64,000 bases of DNA from Mycobacterium pinniadriaticum (GCF_026242045.1 NZ_JAPJDO010000026.1:1-64000); one strand, 5' to 3'. Shown: positions 32,586-41,023, numbered from the stretch's first letter. The notes: generated from the letters alone by a model not told the origin. Numbers and translations: made by a program.

Positions 32586-33932
32586 ATGAATGTGACCGTC
32601 ATCGAAACCTCGGGGCTGGGGGACCGCAGCTACCTGGTGAGCCAGGACGGCGTGGCAGCCGTCATCGATCCGCAACGCGACATCGACCGCGTGCTCGCCC
32701 TCGCCAAGGTTCAGGACGTCACGATCACCCACGTGCTGGAAACCCATCTGCATAACGACTACATCACCGGCGGTCTCGAGTTGGCGCGCACGGTCGGCGC
32801 CGAATACGTGGTGGCCGCAGGTGATGCGGTGGCCTACGATCGGCGCCCCGTCAACGACGGCGACGTCATCGATGCCGGGCCGTTCCGCTTTCAGACGCTA
32901 CACACCCCTGGACACACCCACCATCACCTCAGCTACGTCCTACACGACGCGTCCGGGGCGGCGGTCGGGGTGTTTTCCGGCGGTTCGATGCTGCATGGCA
33001 CCACCGGCCGCACCGACCTGATCGGCGCCGAGTACACCGAAGAGTTGACCCATGCGCAATTCCACTCCGTGCGACGTCTGGCCGCTGAACTCCCCGACGA
33101 CGTGCAGGTCTATCCCACCCACGGGTTCGGTAGCTTCTGCTCGGCCAGCCCTGCCAGCGGCGACTCGTCGACGATCGCCGAGCAACGCACCACAAATCCG
33201 GCGCTGACCAACGACGAACAGACCTACGTCGACGACCTCATTGCCGGCCTGCACGCCTACCCCGCCTACTACGCACACATGGGCGTCATCAACGCCGACG
33301 GCCCCGCCCCCGTCGACCTGTCGCTGCCCGAACCCATCAACGCCGCCGAACTGCGCGGCCGCATCGACGCCGGAGAATGGGTCATCGACCTTCGATCCCG
33401 AACCGCCTTCGCTGCAGGGCATCTCGCCGGAACGAAAGGCTTCGAACTGTCCACCCAGTTCGTCACCTATCTGGGGTGGCTGTACTCATGGGGCGCACCA
33501 CTGACTCTGATCGGTGAGGACGCCGACCAAATCCTCGACGCGCGCCGCGAACTGTGTCGCATCGGTGTCGACAACATCACCGGCTCGGCCGCCGGCGACA
33601 TCGGCGGCCTCGCCGACGGTGCGAGGTTGGCGAACTATCGGGTTGCTGACTTCACCGATCTCGCCGCCGTACGCGGTGTCGCCGGCCTCACCGTTCTCGA
33701 CGTGCGAGAGTCCCACGAGTACGCCGATGGTCACGTCCACGACGCCATCAACGTTCCCCTCCACGAGTTGACGGCTCGTCTGGAGGAGATCCCCGTGGGC
33801 CAGGTCTGGGTGCACTGCGGATCGGGGTACCGGGCGTCGATCGCCGCATCACTCATCGAGTCTCCCGAACGCGCCGTGGTGCTCGTGGATGACCAGTTCG
33901 ACAACGCCGTCAAGCGCAACCTCACCACCTGA
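32586..33932 (+). CDS. Persulfide dioxygenase-rhodanese fusion (MBL fold)
   Basis: A 448-residue protein: a metallo-beta-lactamase domain of the ETHE1/persulfide-dioxygenase type (residues 1-240, ETHLHNDYITGG, HTPGHTHHH and YPTHGFG, with a mononuclear-iron His/Asp set) followed by two rhodanese domains. The first rhodanese (about 255-340) has no Cys at the active loop and looks structural; the second ends with HCGSGYRASIAASL, with an active Cys. It should oxidise glutathione- or mycothiol-type persulfides to sulfite and move sulfane sulfur. The ATG at 32586 has a TTGGAGGA ribosome site. It closes the operon controlled by the repeat at 31474. Confidence 0.9.
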   Translation: MNVTVIETSGLGDRSYLVSQDGVAAVIDPQRDIDRVLALAKVQDVTITHVLETHLHNDYITGGLELARTVGAEYVVAAGDAVAYDRRPVNDGDVIDAGPFRFQTLHTPGHTHHHLSYVLHDASGAAVGVFSGGSMLHGTTGRTDLIGAEYTEELTHAQFHSVRRLAAELPDDVQVYPTHGFGSFCSASPASGDSSTIAEQRTTNPALTNDEQTYVDDLIAGLHAYPAYYAHMGVINADGPAPVDLSLPEPINAAELRGRIDAGEWVIDLRSRTAFAAGHLAGTKGFELSTQFVTYLGWLYSWGAPLTLIGEDADQILDARRELCRIGVDNITGSAAGDIGGLADGARLANYRVADFTDLAAVRGVAGLTVLDVRESHEYADGHVHDAINVPLHELTARLEEIPVGQVWVHCGSGYRASIAASLIESPERAVVLVDDQFDNAVKRNLTT

Positions 33933-33996
33933 AGCGCGTACCCGGCCTGTGCAATCCCGGCGCCATCGTGCTCTGCGACGCTGGCGTGGCCGTCAC

Positions 33997-34584
33997 CTAG
34001 ACGGGGACGGCACGCAGTGCTTCGGGCAGGCTGGGCAGGAAGTGCTTGGTGGCGAAAGCCCGGATATCGTCCTCGGTTTCGATCGGATCCGGGCTGGGCA
34101 GCAGGGTCACCATGATCGCGTACCGCCAGATGTTGTCGGCCAGTTCGTGGACGGCCTGGGGCCCGATCCGCTCGGCGAAGCCGGGCGGGAAGATCACGTA
34201 CAGCGCCGCCTCGATGCGCCGCACCGCGGCCGCGTAGTGGCGGCGGGCCAGCTCCAGGGTCAGTGCGGGCTCGTCGTGAACCATCCGGTTGAGCACGCGG
34301 TGCTTTCTGCCGCGCAGGATGGCCTGCGTGAATGCTTCGACGTAGTAGTTCGATTGTGGGCGTTTGGCTTTGAGTTCTTCGGCGATATCGGCGAACAACC
34401 GCGCGTTTTCCCGGTCCACCACCGCCGACACCAGGTCATCCTTGTTGGCGAAGCGCCGGTAGATCGTCGTCCGGCTCACCCCGGCCCGGCGAGCGACGTC
34501 ATCGAGGGCGACCCGGCGGATTCCATGCTGATCGAACTCGACGAGCGCGGCGTCGAGAATCGCTTCGGTCGCCTGGTCAGGCAT
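33997..34584 (-). CDS. TetR/AcrR-family transcriptional regulator
   Basis: A 195-residue regulator. The N-terminal HTH (ILDAALVEFDQHGIRRVALDDVARRAGVSRTTIYRRFANKDDLV) is a textbook TetR domain; the C-terminal part is all-helical and unclassified. I set the start at the ATG at 34584, which overlaps the MpaB gene's stop by eight bases and leaves the usual short lead; 34614 is also open. It is probably co-transcribed with the MpaB gene upstream and may repress that promoter. A CAGATTCTG dyad at 35455-35463 before the MpaB gene is a weak operator candidate. Confidence 0.84.
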   Translation of the reverse strand: MPDQATEAILDAALVEFDQHGIRRVALDDVARRAGVSRTTIYRRFANKDDLVSAVVDRENARLFADIAEELKAKRPQSNYYVEAFTQAILRGRKHRVLNRMVHDEPALTLELARRHYAAAVRRIEAALYVIFPPGFAERIGPQAVHELADNIWRYAIMVTLLPSPDPIETEDDIRAFATKHFLPSLPEALRAVPV

Positions 34585-35440
34585 GCCCCGCCCGCGCGAA
34601 ACCCGCTCTGGCATAGCCGTTGTAGCGGACCTTCATCGGCAGAAGATCCCACACCCAATTGACCGGACGCGAGCGCCAGAACGCCGCGAAGCGCTGGTAG
34701 TTGCGTTCCTTGCGCTCGCTCCAGGGCAGGCCGAGCAGCTCGCGGGTGTGTGGCGGCATCCCGCCGGTGGTCAGGAACGCGGCCAGGGGATTGAACACCG
34801 GTGAGACCAGCCGCCACACCCACGGCTTGACCGCCTTGGGGCGCGGGAATCCCTTGGTGACATAGCCGACGCCGTATTTGGCCGTCGAATGAGGCACCAG
34901 CACCTCGGTGATCATCCGGTCCCAGTAGCGCTCGAACTCGGCGTAGTCGGCGGGCATCGGGCGGTCACTGACGCCGTAGCGGCGGTACCACGTCTTGGAC
35001 TCCAGATACATCTGTTCCTTCTCGGCGCGCGAGAGCCGTTTGACGAAGGTGTCGGCGAAATAGAGGGCCTGATCGAAGAAGGTGGCATGCGCCCAGAAAT
35101 ACGTGTCGGGATCCAGCGCGTGGTAGCGGCCGCCATCGGGCATGTCGCCCTTGATGGTGTGGTGGAAGTCGCGGACCCGGCTTCCGGCGTTGTCGTCGTC
35201 GCTGCCGTAGACGGTCATGAAGATGGGCGGCAGCGACCGCTTGACGCGGGCCGCGGTGTCGGCGAAGAACACCGAGTGGTCGAGCACGCCTTGGCCGAGT
35301 TCGGCCAGCATGTTCTGCAGGACTGCCGGCCGCGGCCCGATCAGGAACATCCGGTTGTCGCCGAAATAGCGCCACACCAGGGACTGCGGTCCCAACGGCA
35401 GGGCATCGGTGGCGGGGTGGGATTCGGCGAGATCCGTCAT
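34577..35440 (-). CDS. MpaB-type oxygenase (DUF2236) family protein
   Basis: A 287-residue, all-helical protein of the latex-clearing/MpaB family, haem b-containing oxygenases first known from rubber degradation and mycophenolic acid synthesis. Recognisable blocks are LVWRYFGDNRMFLIGPRPAVLQNM (residues 18-41), the helix with RDFHHTIKG near 95, and the likely haem-site segment WAHATFFDQALYFADTF near 118. The ATG at 35440 gives a normal length; upstream in-frame residues look non-coding. Many mycobacteria have several such genes, each paired with a TetR gene as here. The substrate is unknown. Confidence 0.84.
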   Translation of the reverse strand: MTDLAESHPATDALPLGPQSLVWRYFGDNRMFLIGPRPAVLQNMLAELGQGVLDHSVFFADTAARVKRSLPPIFMTVYGSDDDNAGSRVRDFHHTIKGDMPDGGRYHALDPDTYFWAHATFFDQALYFADTFVKRLSRAEKEQMYLESKTWYRRYGVSDRPMPADYAEFERYWDRMITEVLVPHSTAKYGVGYVTKGFPRPKAVKPWVWRLVSPVFNPLAAFLTTGGMPPHTRELLGLPWSERKERNYQRFAAFWRSRPVNWVWDLLPMKVRYNGYARAGFARAGHA

Positions 35441-35454
35441 GTGAAACAGTGTTA

Positions 35455-35463
35455 CAGATTCTG
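35455..35463. promoter_or_regulatory. Short dyad CAGATTCTG before the MpaB gene
   Basis: CAGATTCTG, 15 bases upstream of the ATG at 35440, is a perfect nine-base palindrome around a central T. It sits in a stretch with several A/T-rich triplets (GTTACAGATTCTGAAC) and is a plausible half of a TetR operator. Its short arms make chance occurrence likely. Confidence 0.2.
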
Positions 35464-35512
35464 AACTTTGTACCAACCTTTTCGTGACGAGCATCACCGA
35501 GATCGACGAAAT

Positions 35513-35531
35513 GGTGCGATCTACTCGCACT
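35513..35531 (-). terminator. Putative terminator hairpin downstream of copA
   Basis: GGTGCGA and TCGCACT (35513-35519 and 35525-35531) form a stem of seven pairs around the loop TCTAC if a G-U pair at the base is accepted. It lies 30 bases past the copA stop in copA's direction and is flanked by short A and T runs. It is not strong enough to be certain. Confidence 0.4.
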
Positions 35532-35560
35532 TTCCCGGCGAATTGTCGGTTTCGCGGCAG

Positions 35561-37672
35561 TTAGGCGAAACGCTTGAGCCGCAGGCTGTTGGTCACCACC
35601 AGCACCGACGAGAATGCCATCGCCGCGCCGGCGATCATCGGGTTCAACAGGCCCAGCGCGGCCAGTGGAATGGCCGCGACGTTGTAGCCGAACGCCCAGA
35701 ACAGGTTCTGCTTGATGATCCGCAGCGTGCGCGACGACAGCCGCAGCGCGGTCGGAACGGTTCGCAGGTCGCCGCGGACCAGCGTGATGTCGCCGGCCTC
35801 GATCGCGGCATCGGTGCCGGTCCCCATCGCCATGCCGACATCAGCGGTGGCCAGGGCCACCGAATCGTTGACACCGTCGCCGACCATGGCGACCTTTCGC
35901 CCCTCGGCCTGCAAACGCGCGATCACGTCCGCCTTTTCCGAGGGCAGCACACCCGCGATGACGTTCTCGGCGGCGATGCCCACCTCCTCCGCCACCCGCG
36001 CGGCCACCGCCGGGTTGTCCCCGGTGAGCAGGATCGGGGTGATGCCCATGGACTTCAGTTCCGCGATGGCCTCGGCGCTGGTCGGCTTGACCGCGTCGAC
36101 CAGCCGGATCACCCCGTGTTGGCCGCCCTCCCAGCTGACCGCCACGCTGGTACGTCCATCATCGTCGGAGGCGCGGGCCACCCGCACCGTCACGCGAGAG
36201 ACGACACCGCTGACCCCGGTGCCGGGATCGTTGGCGAAGTCACTGACCGCCGGTACCCGCAGGCCCCGCTCCCGCGCGGCGGCCACGATCGCGGCGGCCA
36301 CCGGATGCTCGGAGGCGGACTCGACGGCGGCCGCCCGCGCCAAGACGGTGTCGGCGTCAGCGCCGGATTCGGCCTCGACGGCGGCCACCGACATCGTGCC
36401 GGTGGTCACCGTCCCGGTCTTGTCCAGCACGACGGCGTCGATGCCGGTGACGGTCTCGAGGACCTGCGGTTCCTTGATCAGCACTCCGAGTTGAGCGCCG
36501 CGGCCCGTGCCGACCAGGATCGCGGTCGGTGTCGCGAGGCCCAGCGCACAGGGGCAGGCGATGATCAGCACGGCCACCGCGGCGGTGAAGGCCGCCGTGA
36601 CGGGCCCGCCGGCCACCAGCCAGGCGACCAGCGTGATCAGCGCGATGGCCAGCACCACCGGCACGAAGACCGCCGACACCCGATCGGCCAATCGCTGGAT
36701 CGACGCCTTCCCGCTCTGCGCATCGGCGACCATCCGGGCCATCCGGGACAGCTGAGTGTCTGCTCCAACTCGTAAGGCGCGCACCATGATCCGGCCATAG
36801 GTGTTGACCGCGCCGCCGAGCACCTCGGCGCCGGCCCGCACGTCGACGGGCACCGATTCACCCGTCATCGCCGACATGTCCAGCGCGGAGGCCCCGTCCA
36901 CGACGACGCCGTCGGTGGCCACCCGTTCACCGGGGCGCACCACGATCACGTCGCCGACCTCCAACTCGCCCACCGGGATCCGGACCTCGCCGTCGTCGCG
37001 TACAACCGTGGCGTCTTTGGCGCCCAGCGACAGCAGCGCGCGCAGGGCAGACCCCGCCGACCGCTTGGCCTTCGCTTCGGCATACCGGCCGGCCAGCAGG
37101 AACACCGTCACGGCCGCCGCGACTTCGAAGTACACGTGGCCTTGCCCGTGAGCTGCCGCGCCGGTCACCACCGCGTACACCGACCACAGATAGGCGGCCA
37201 GGGTGCCCAGCGATACCAGGGTGTCCATGGTCGACGATCCATGTCGCGCGCTGCTCAAAGCGGCCTTGTGGAACGGATAGCCACCCCAGAACACGATCGG
37301 GGTCGTCAGCACCAGCACCAGCCACGGCCAGCCTGGGAATTGCCACGGCATCACCATCGACAGCGCGACCACGGGCACCGCCAGCACCGCCGAGCCGATG
37401 AGCCGGGGGCGCAGCTGCTCGGTTGGGACGTCGTGGTTCATATGGTCGTGACCGTGGCCGGAATGGTCGATCACCGAAGCGTGGTAGCCGGTGGATTCCA
37501 CGGCATGGATCAGGTCGTGCTCGGAGACCTGCGGCCCGTGGTCGACGTGCGCGCGCTCGACGGCGAAATTCACCGTGGCGTGCACACCCTCCAGGCCGTT
37601 GAGGCCGCGCTCGATCTTCGATGCGCAGGACGCGCAGCTCATGCCGCTCAACTGAAGGTCGGTTGTCGTCAT
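35561..37672 (-). CDS. copA: Copper-translocating P1B-type ATPase
   Basis: A 703-residue Cu+ exporter. It has an N-terminal heavy-metal domain with GMSCASC (residues 10-16), a His-rich segment (HSGHGHDHMNHD near 69-80), membrane helices with the ion site CPC in IIACPCALGLATP, the phosphorylation motif DKTGT and hinge GDGVND, and the NxxYN-type helix near the C-terminus (FGYNVAAIPLA). This order and CPC fit a copper (CopA/CtpV-type) pump. The ATG at 37672 is leaderless-like, with a TATAGT -10 just upstream inside a CsoR operator, so it is probably derepressed by copper. No copper chaperone or csoR is adjacent. Confidence 0.92.
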   Translation of the reverse strand: MTTTDLQLSGMSCASCASKIERGLNGLEGVHATVNFAVERAHVDHGPQVSEHDLIHAVESTGYHASVIDHSGHGHDHMNHDVPTEQLRPRLIGSAVLAVPVVALSMVMPWQFPGWPWLVLVLTTPIVFWGGYPFHKAALSSARHGSSTMDTLVSLGTLAAYLWSVYAVVTGAAAHGQGHVYFEVAAAVTVFLLAGRYAEAKAKRSAGSALRALLSLGAKDATVVRDDGEVRIPVGELEVGDVIVVRPGERVATDGVVVDGASALDMSAMTGESVPVDVRAGAEVLGGAVNTYGRIMVRALRVGADTQLSRMARMVADAQSGKASIQRLADRVSAVFVPVVLAIALITLVAWLVAGGPVTAAFTAAVAVLIIACPCALGLATPTAILVGTGRGAQLGVLIKEPQVLETVTGIDAVVLDKTGTVTTGTMSVAAVEAESGADADTVLARAAAVESASEHPVAAAIVAAARERGLRVPAVSDFANDPGTGVSGVVSRVTVRVARASDDDGRTSVAVSWEGGQHGVIRLVDAVKPTSAEAIAELKSMGITPILLTGDNPAVAARVAEEVGIAAENVIAGVLPSEKADVIARLQAEGRKVAMVGDGVNDSVALATADVGMAMGTGTDAAIEAGDITLVRGDLRTVPTALRLSSRTLRIIKQNLFWAFGYNVAAIPLAALGLLNPMIAGAAMAFSSVLVVTNSLRLKRFA

Positions 37673-37678
37673 ACCCCG

Positions 37679-37698
37679 ACTATACCCCTAGGGGGTAT
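37679..37698 (-). promoter_or_regulatory. CsoR operator overlapping the copA promoter
   Basis: ATACCCCTAGGGGGTAT (37682-37698) is close to the CsoR consensus, a GC-rich pseudopalindrome bounded by ATA/TAT. On the minus strand the -10 hexamer TATAGT (complement of 37679-37684) overlaps it and lies six bases before the copA ATG, so CsoR binding would block the promoter directly and the mRNA would be leaderless. The csoR gene is not in the window. Confidence 0.7.
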
Positions 37699-37811
37699 GA
37701 TGTCCAGTAGATTTTCGCCTCGCACAACAACACGCCGATGTCCTCGTCCGGTGTCTCCGGATCGTCCGGTTCCGGAACCGGGCGCAGGTGCCGACGCTCG
37801 CGGCCCGTCAT
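37680..37811 (-). CDS. Possible 43-residue ORF coupled to the GOLPH3-like gene
   Basis: An ATG at 37811 overlaps the GOLPH3-like gene's stop (ATGA) and opens a 43-codon frame that ends at 37680 inside the copA CsoR operator. The product is acidic in the middle (PEPDDPETPDEDIG) and has one Cys. The last residues, TSYPLGV, are encoded by the operator itself, so they cannot have been selected as protein alone. It may be a true small protein, or a frame kept open by chance after coupling. There is no recognised family. Confidence 0.35.
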   Translation of the reverse strand: MTGRERRHLRPVPEPDDPETPDEDIGVLLCEAKIYWTSYPLGV

Positions 37812-38497
37812 GGCGACCCGCCTGCCACCTCTGCGCCGATGTTCTCGCGATGACCTCCGATTGCTTCGACCAGGCCAGAGATGGGCGCGCAGACGTCCCG
37901 CGCCAACTCCTGCAGTCGATACCGCCGCTCCGGGTCGTCGCCGGGATCCCCCAGACCGGGCAACCCGGCAAGGGCGGCCAACAATCCGGCCGCCAACAAC
38001 CACGGCTCGGCCGGGAATCCGGCGATCGCATTGCGCAGCGCACCACCGACGTCGTCGGCCAATGCGGCGACACGGCACGCGTCATACGGTTCGAGATTCC
38101 CGGCCGGCACCCCGAGCACCCTGTTCCGGCCGGGGCGCAACCAGCCGGCCGCGACCAACTGCTCGCGCACCGCTGTGATCGCCTCGTGCGCGTTCCCGGC
38201 GACCAGCTGCGCCCAGGTCGCTCGATTGTGGACCCCGACCTGGGCAAACTCTGCTCGAAGGATGGGATCGTCGGGACTCGCCGCCTTGCCGGGCACCGCC
38301 CGGCCCCCGCGTTCGACCAGGTAACCGCTCAGCTGCAGATCGGTCAGCATCGCCGCTCGCAGGGCCAGCCCGAACAAAGCAGGGTCGTGACCGTCGAATG
38401 TCCCCTGCTTGGGGTCGAAGGCGAGCAGGAACAGCTGACCGTGCAGCGTCGGCGGCACGGTCGAGGACCCGCACGACAAGCCGCCCACGCGTTCCAT
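37808..38497 (-). CDS. GOLPH3/GPP34-family protein
   Basis: A 229-residue protein of the GOLPH3 (VPS74/GPP34) family, eukaryotic Golgi adaptors that bind phosphatidylinositol 4-phosphate; bacterial members are common in actinobacteria and have no settled role. Signature blocks: LHGQLFLLAFDPKQGTFDG (residues 18-36), ALRAAMLTDLQLSGYL with the conserved Leu/Arg helix, and GRAVPGKAASPDDPIL. The C-terminal third is Gly/Ala/Leu-rich helix. The ATG at 38497 has a strong GAGGAGG ribosome site. It lies upstream of copA and could be co-transcribed with it, but copA has its own promoter. Confidence 0.78.
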   Translation of the reverse strand: MERVGGLSCGSSTVPPTLHGQLFLLAFDPKQGTFDGHDPALFGLALRAAMLTDLQLSGYLVERGGRAVPGKAASPDDPILRAEFAQVGVHNRATWAQLVAGNAHEAITAVREQLVAAGWLRPGRNRVLGVPAGNLEPYDACRVAALADDVGGALRNAIAGFPAEPWLLAAGLLAALAGLPGLGDPGDDPERRYRLQELARDVCAPISGLVEAIGGHRENIGAEVAGGSP

Positions 38498-38719
38498 CCC
38501 CCTCCTCGTCCCCGCCTTCGCGCGTCGCCACAGATATCAGCTTGTCGCAGAACGAGTTTGAGATTGACCCCAGCTGAGCCCCGCCGCTCAGTTGCACCAA
38601 CTCTGGCGCATAAGCCGGCAAATGACGTAAGTAGGGCACTACCTCATTTGTTGCCTTCGTTCCAGCGACGCGGTTTCGGTGGGACAATGAAGACACCGAT
38701 GAGGGAGAGATGACCTCCG

Positions 38720-39865
38720 ATGACTCTGACGCACAACGAGCAGCGGTCCGCTCCGACCGAACACATGGCGGTGCGGTGCGTCGATTCCGATGTGCATCCG
38801 GTTCCGCGGCGTGGGGTGCTCCTCGACTACATACCCGAACCCTGGCGCACGAAGTACTTCCTCTCGCACCCGGTCGGTGAACAGATCTACTACGACGCCC
38901 CCGACTACGCGCATGCCTACGCGATGCGCACCGATACCTTCCCGGACGACGGCGAATTCGCCGGAAGCGACCCTGACCTGGCATTTCGTCAGTTGATCAT
39001 GGATGCGGGCGCCGACATCGCCATCCTGGAGCCGTTGGCTGCCGGTCACCGGATAGCCGACGCGGCGCAGGCCTCGGCCATCGCGACCAACCTCTGGCTG
39101 GACGCGCACTGGCTGGACAGCCGCAACAACTGGCACGAACGCTGGCGCGGATCGATCTCGGTGGCCATCGAGGACCCGGTCGGCGCTGCCCGCGAGATCG
39201 AGAAGTGGGCCGGCCACCCGTACATGTCCCAGATCCTGATCAAGGCCGAACCCCGGCCCTCATGGGGCGACCCGCAATACGACCCGATCTGGCAGGCCGC
39301 CACCAAACACGACATCACCGTCAGCTGTCATCTGGGCCGCGGCAAGTACGAAACGCTCCCGATCCCACCGGTCGGCTTGCCCAGCTACAACCACGATTTC
39401 ATGGTCAGCTACTCGCTGCTGGCGGCCAACCAGGTGATGAGCCTGGTCTTCGACGGGGTGTTCGACCGCTACCCCACCCTGCGCATCGTGTTCGTCGAGC
39501 ACGCCTTCAACTGGATCCTGCCGCTGATGTGGCGGATGGACGCCATCTACGAGGCACGTAAGCCCTGGATGGACATCAAGCGCAAACCGTCCGAGTACGT
39601 CAAGGACCACATCAAATTCACCACCCAGCCACTGGACTACCCCGAGGACAAGACCGAACTCCTGCGGGCCTTCGAGTGGATGGAATGCGAAAAGATCCTG
39701 CTGTTCTCCTCCGACTACCCGCACTGGACCTTCGACGACCCACGCTGGCTGGTCAAACACCTACCCGAACACGCCCGCGACGCGGTGATGTGGCGCAACG
39801 GCGTGCAGACCTACAAGCTGCCTACGACGGTTCCGGTGCTGGAGGGACAGACGCGGGTGTTTTGA
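38720..39865 (+). CDS. Amidohydrolase-2 family metal-dependent hydrolase/decarboxylase
   Basis: A 381-residue TIM-barrel protein of the amidohydrolase-2 (ACMSD-like) family. Metal-site blocks are VDSDVHPVP (DxH in place of HxH, residues 21-29), SCHLGRGK near 196, VEHAFNW near 259 and SSDYPHWTFDDP near 324, which supplies the catalytic Asp. Such mycobacterial proteins often sit in sterol or aromatic degradation loci with Rieske oxygenases, but none is next to it. The AGGGAGA ribosome site precedes the ATG at 38720. Its 3' end overlaps the convergent membrane-protein gene by 44 bases. Confidence 0.83.
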   Translation: MTLTHNEQRSAPTEHMAVRCVDSDVHPVPRRGVLLDYIPEPWRTKYFLSHPVGEQIYYDAPDYAHAYAMRTDTFPDDGEFAGSDPDLAFRQLIMDAGADIAILEPLAAGHRIADAAQASAIATNLWLDAHWLDSRNNWHERWRGSISVAIEDPVGAAREIEKWAGHPYMSQILIKAEPRPSWGDPQYDPIWQAATKHDITVSCHLGRGKYETLPIPPVGLPSYNHDFMVSYSLLAANQVMSLVFDGVFDRYPTLRIVFVEHAFNWILPLMWRMDAIYEARKPWMDIKRKPSEYVKDHIKFTTQPLDYPEDKTELLRAFEWMECEKILLFSSDYPHWTFDDPRWLVKHLPEHARDAVMWRNGVQTYKLPTTVPVLEGQTRVF

Positions 39866-40112
39866 GCACGGGAACGGCACGGGCGCGCCTGGCCCGAACC
39901 AGACCCGCCACGCCCAGAACCGCCAGCACCCCGGCCGCGGTGATCAACACCCAGGTCAACAGCATCATCGGGGGGTCGTAGACGACCGACGTCGTCGTCG
40001 GCTGACCGTCGGCGACCGGCGCCACGAACACCAGGTCGCGCGATTGCAGGCCGGTGATCACGCCGCCGACCAGTGCCGGCACGGCCAGCATCAGCTGGAT
40101 GAAATGCCTCAC
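39822..40112 (-). CDS. Small two-helix membrane protein (Rv0514-like)
   Basis: A 96-residue protein with an N-terminal helix (FIQLMLAVPALVGGVITGL), an extracytoplasmic loop of about 30 residues and a second helix (MMLLTWVLITAAGVLAVLGVAGLV), ending in a Pro/Ala/Arg-rich tail. Its start overlaps the next gene's stop by ATGA (40109-40112). The last 44 bases lie antisense to the amidohydrolase gene. It belongs to a cluster of four small membrane proteins just after hemB. M. tuberculosis Rv0513 and Rv0514 occupy this place. Function unknown. Confidence 0.65.
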   Translation of the reverse strand: MRHFIQLMLAVPALVGGVITGLQSRDLVFVAPVADGQPTTTSVVYDPPMMLLTWVLITAAGVLAVLGVAGLVRARRARAVPVLKTPASVPPAPEPS

Positions 40113-40615
40113 CGAGCGCTCGCCGTCCGGCCCTCGACCAGGTCGGTGAGCGCGGTGCGCAAGCCCCGATGGTTACGCGCCCAGGCCTGCGCGGTCCGCT
40201 TGCCACTGAGCTCGACGCCGATTGCGGTACGACCGCGGGGCACTCCCGACAATTCGCCCAGCGCCCGCGCCGACTGCCACTTCTCCAAGGGCTCGCGGGA
40301 CTTCACCGAGTGCTGCGCCTCCGGGAACACCGCCACGATGGTGCTGATCGGGGTGACCTCGGTGCCCTCCCGCAGGGCATCCCGGGTGAGTTCGACGCTG
40401 GTGTGGATCCGGGCGGCCTTGACCTGCAGCCCCAGAAATCCCGTCACGAGCACCAGGAAGATCAGCGGTACCACAGGCTGGAAGCCCACCCCGCCCTTGA
40501 TCTGAATCAGCAACATCGCGATCGCCGACACCGGGCCGGCCAGCAGCCAGTACCAACTGGCGCCGTTTTCGAAGAACAGCCGTTCGGGCTGCTCGGGCAG
40601 CTCGTCGTCAGGCAT
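40109..40615 (-). CDS. Membrane protein with two helices and a soluble C-terminal domain (Rv0513-like)
   Basis: A 168-residue protein. Two helices (about residues 21-38 and 46-66) are followed by a soluble domain of roughly 100 residues with VELTRDALREGTEVTPISTIVAVFPEA, whose strand-helix pattern looks like DUF3093 proteins; that match is weak. It starts at an ATG at 40615, which overlaps the stop of the four-helix protein gene upstream by eight bases. The cluster of small membrane proteins follows hemB on the same strand and could share its transcript. Confidence 0.68.
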   Translation of the reverse strand: MPDDELPEQPERLFFENGASWYWLLAGPVSAIAMLLIQIKGGVGFQPVVPLIFLVLVTGFLGLQVKAARIHTSVELTRDALREGTEVTPISTIVAVFPEAQHSVKSREPLEKWQSARALGELSGVPRGRTAIGVELSGKRTAQAWARNHRGLRTALTDLVEGRTASAR

Positions 40616-41003
40616 CGGACTCCGGCGAATCGGGCGGCAGGTACCACTGCTGCGCCGACGGCCGCATCACCAGAACCCCGGCGACCATCAGCAAGACCAG
40701 CACGAACAGCCACACCACACCGCTGGTCAGCACCGCGAACAAGGCCAACGCCACAGTGAGCGCGAGCGACAGCGCGACGGCAGCGCGACGGAACCGGGTG
40801 TCGCCGTTGCGGGCCCGGCCGGCCAGGAAGCTCAACAGCGCGCCGCTGAGAATCCACAGCACGCCGGCGCCCCGGAAGACGACCGGCACGTGGGCCTGCG
40901 AGAACACCAGGAGCAGGCCACCCATGATCAGCAGGATTGCCGCCGCCAGCCAGCACCAGAAGGCGATCGAGACGACACGGGGCCTGGGTTGGGATGCGGA
41001 CAT
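40608..41003 (-). CDS. Four-helix membrane protein
   Basis: A 131-residue protein with four evenly spaced helices (about residues 12-32, 40-60, 70-90 and 92-112) and a C-terminal Trp/Pro-rich tail (QQWYLPPDSPESDA). It has no charged residues in the membrane and no motif I know. The start at 41003 is the first ATG after the stop of the next gene upstream (20 bases gap). Its 3' end overlaps the DUF3093-like gene. Function unknown. Confidence 0.65.
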   Translation of the reverse strand: MSASQPRPRVVSIAFWCWLAAAILLIMGGLLLVFSQAHVPVVFRGAGVLWILSGALLSFLAGRARNGDTRFRRAAVALSLALTVALALFAVLTSGVVWLFVLVLLMVAGVLVMRPSAQQWYLPPDSPESDA

Positions 41004-41023
41004 GGTCGGGCCAGCCTATCGGT

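Noticed and set aside
33933..33996. Terminator after the persulfide dioxygenase gene
   Set aside because: No stem of more than four contiguous pairs was found; the gap is too short to judge.
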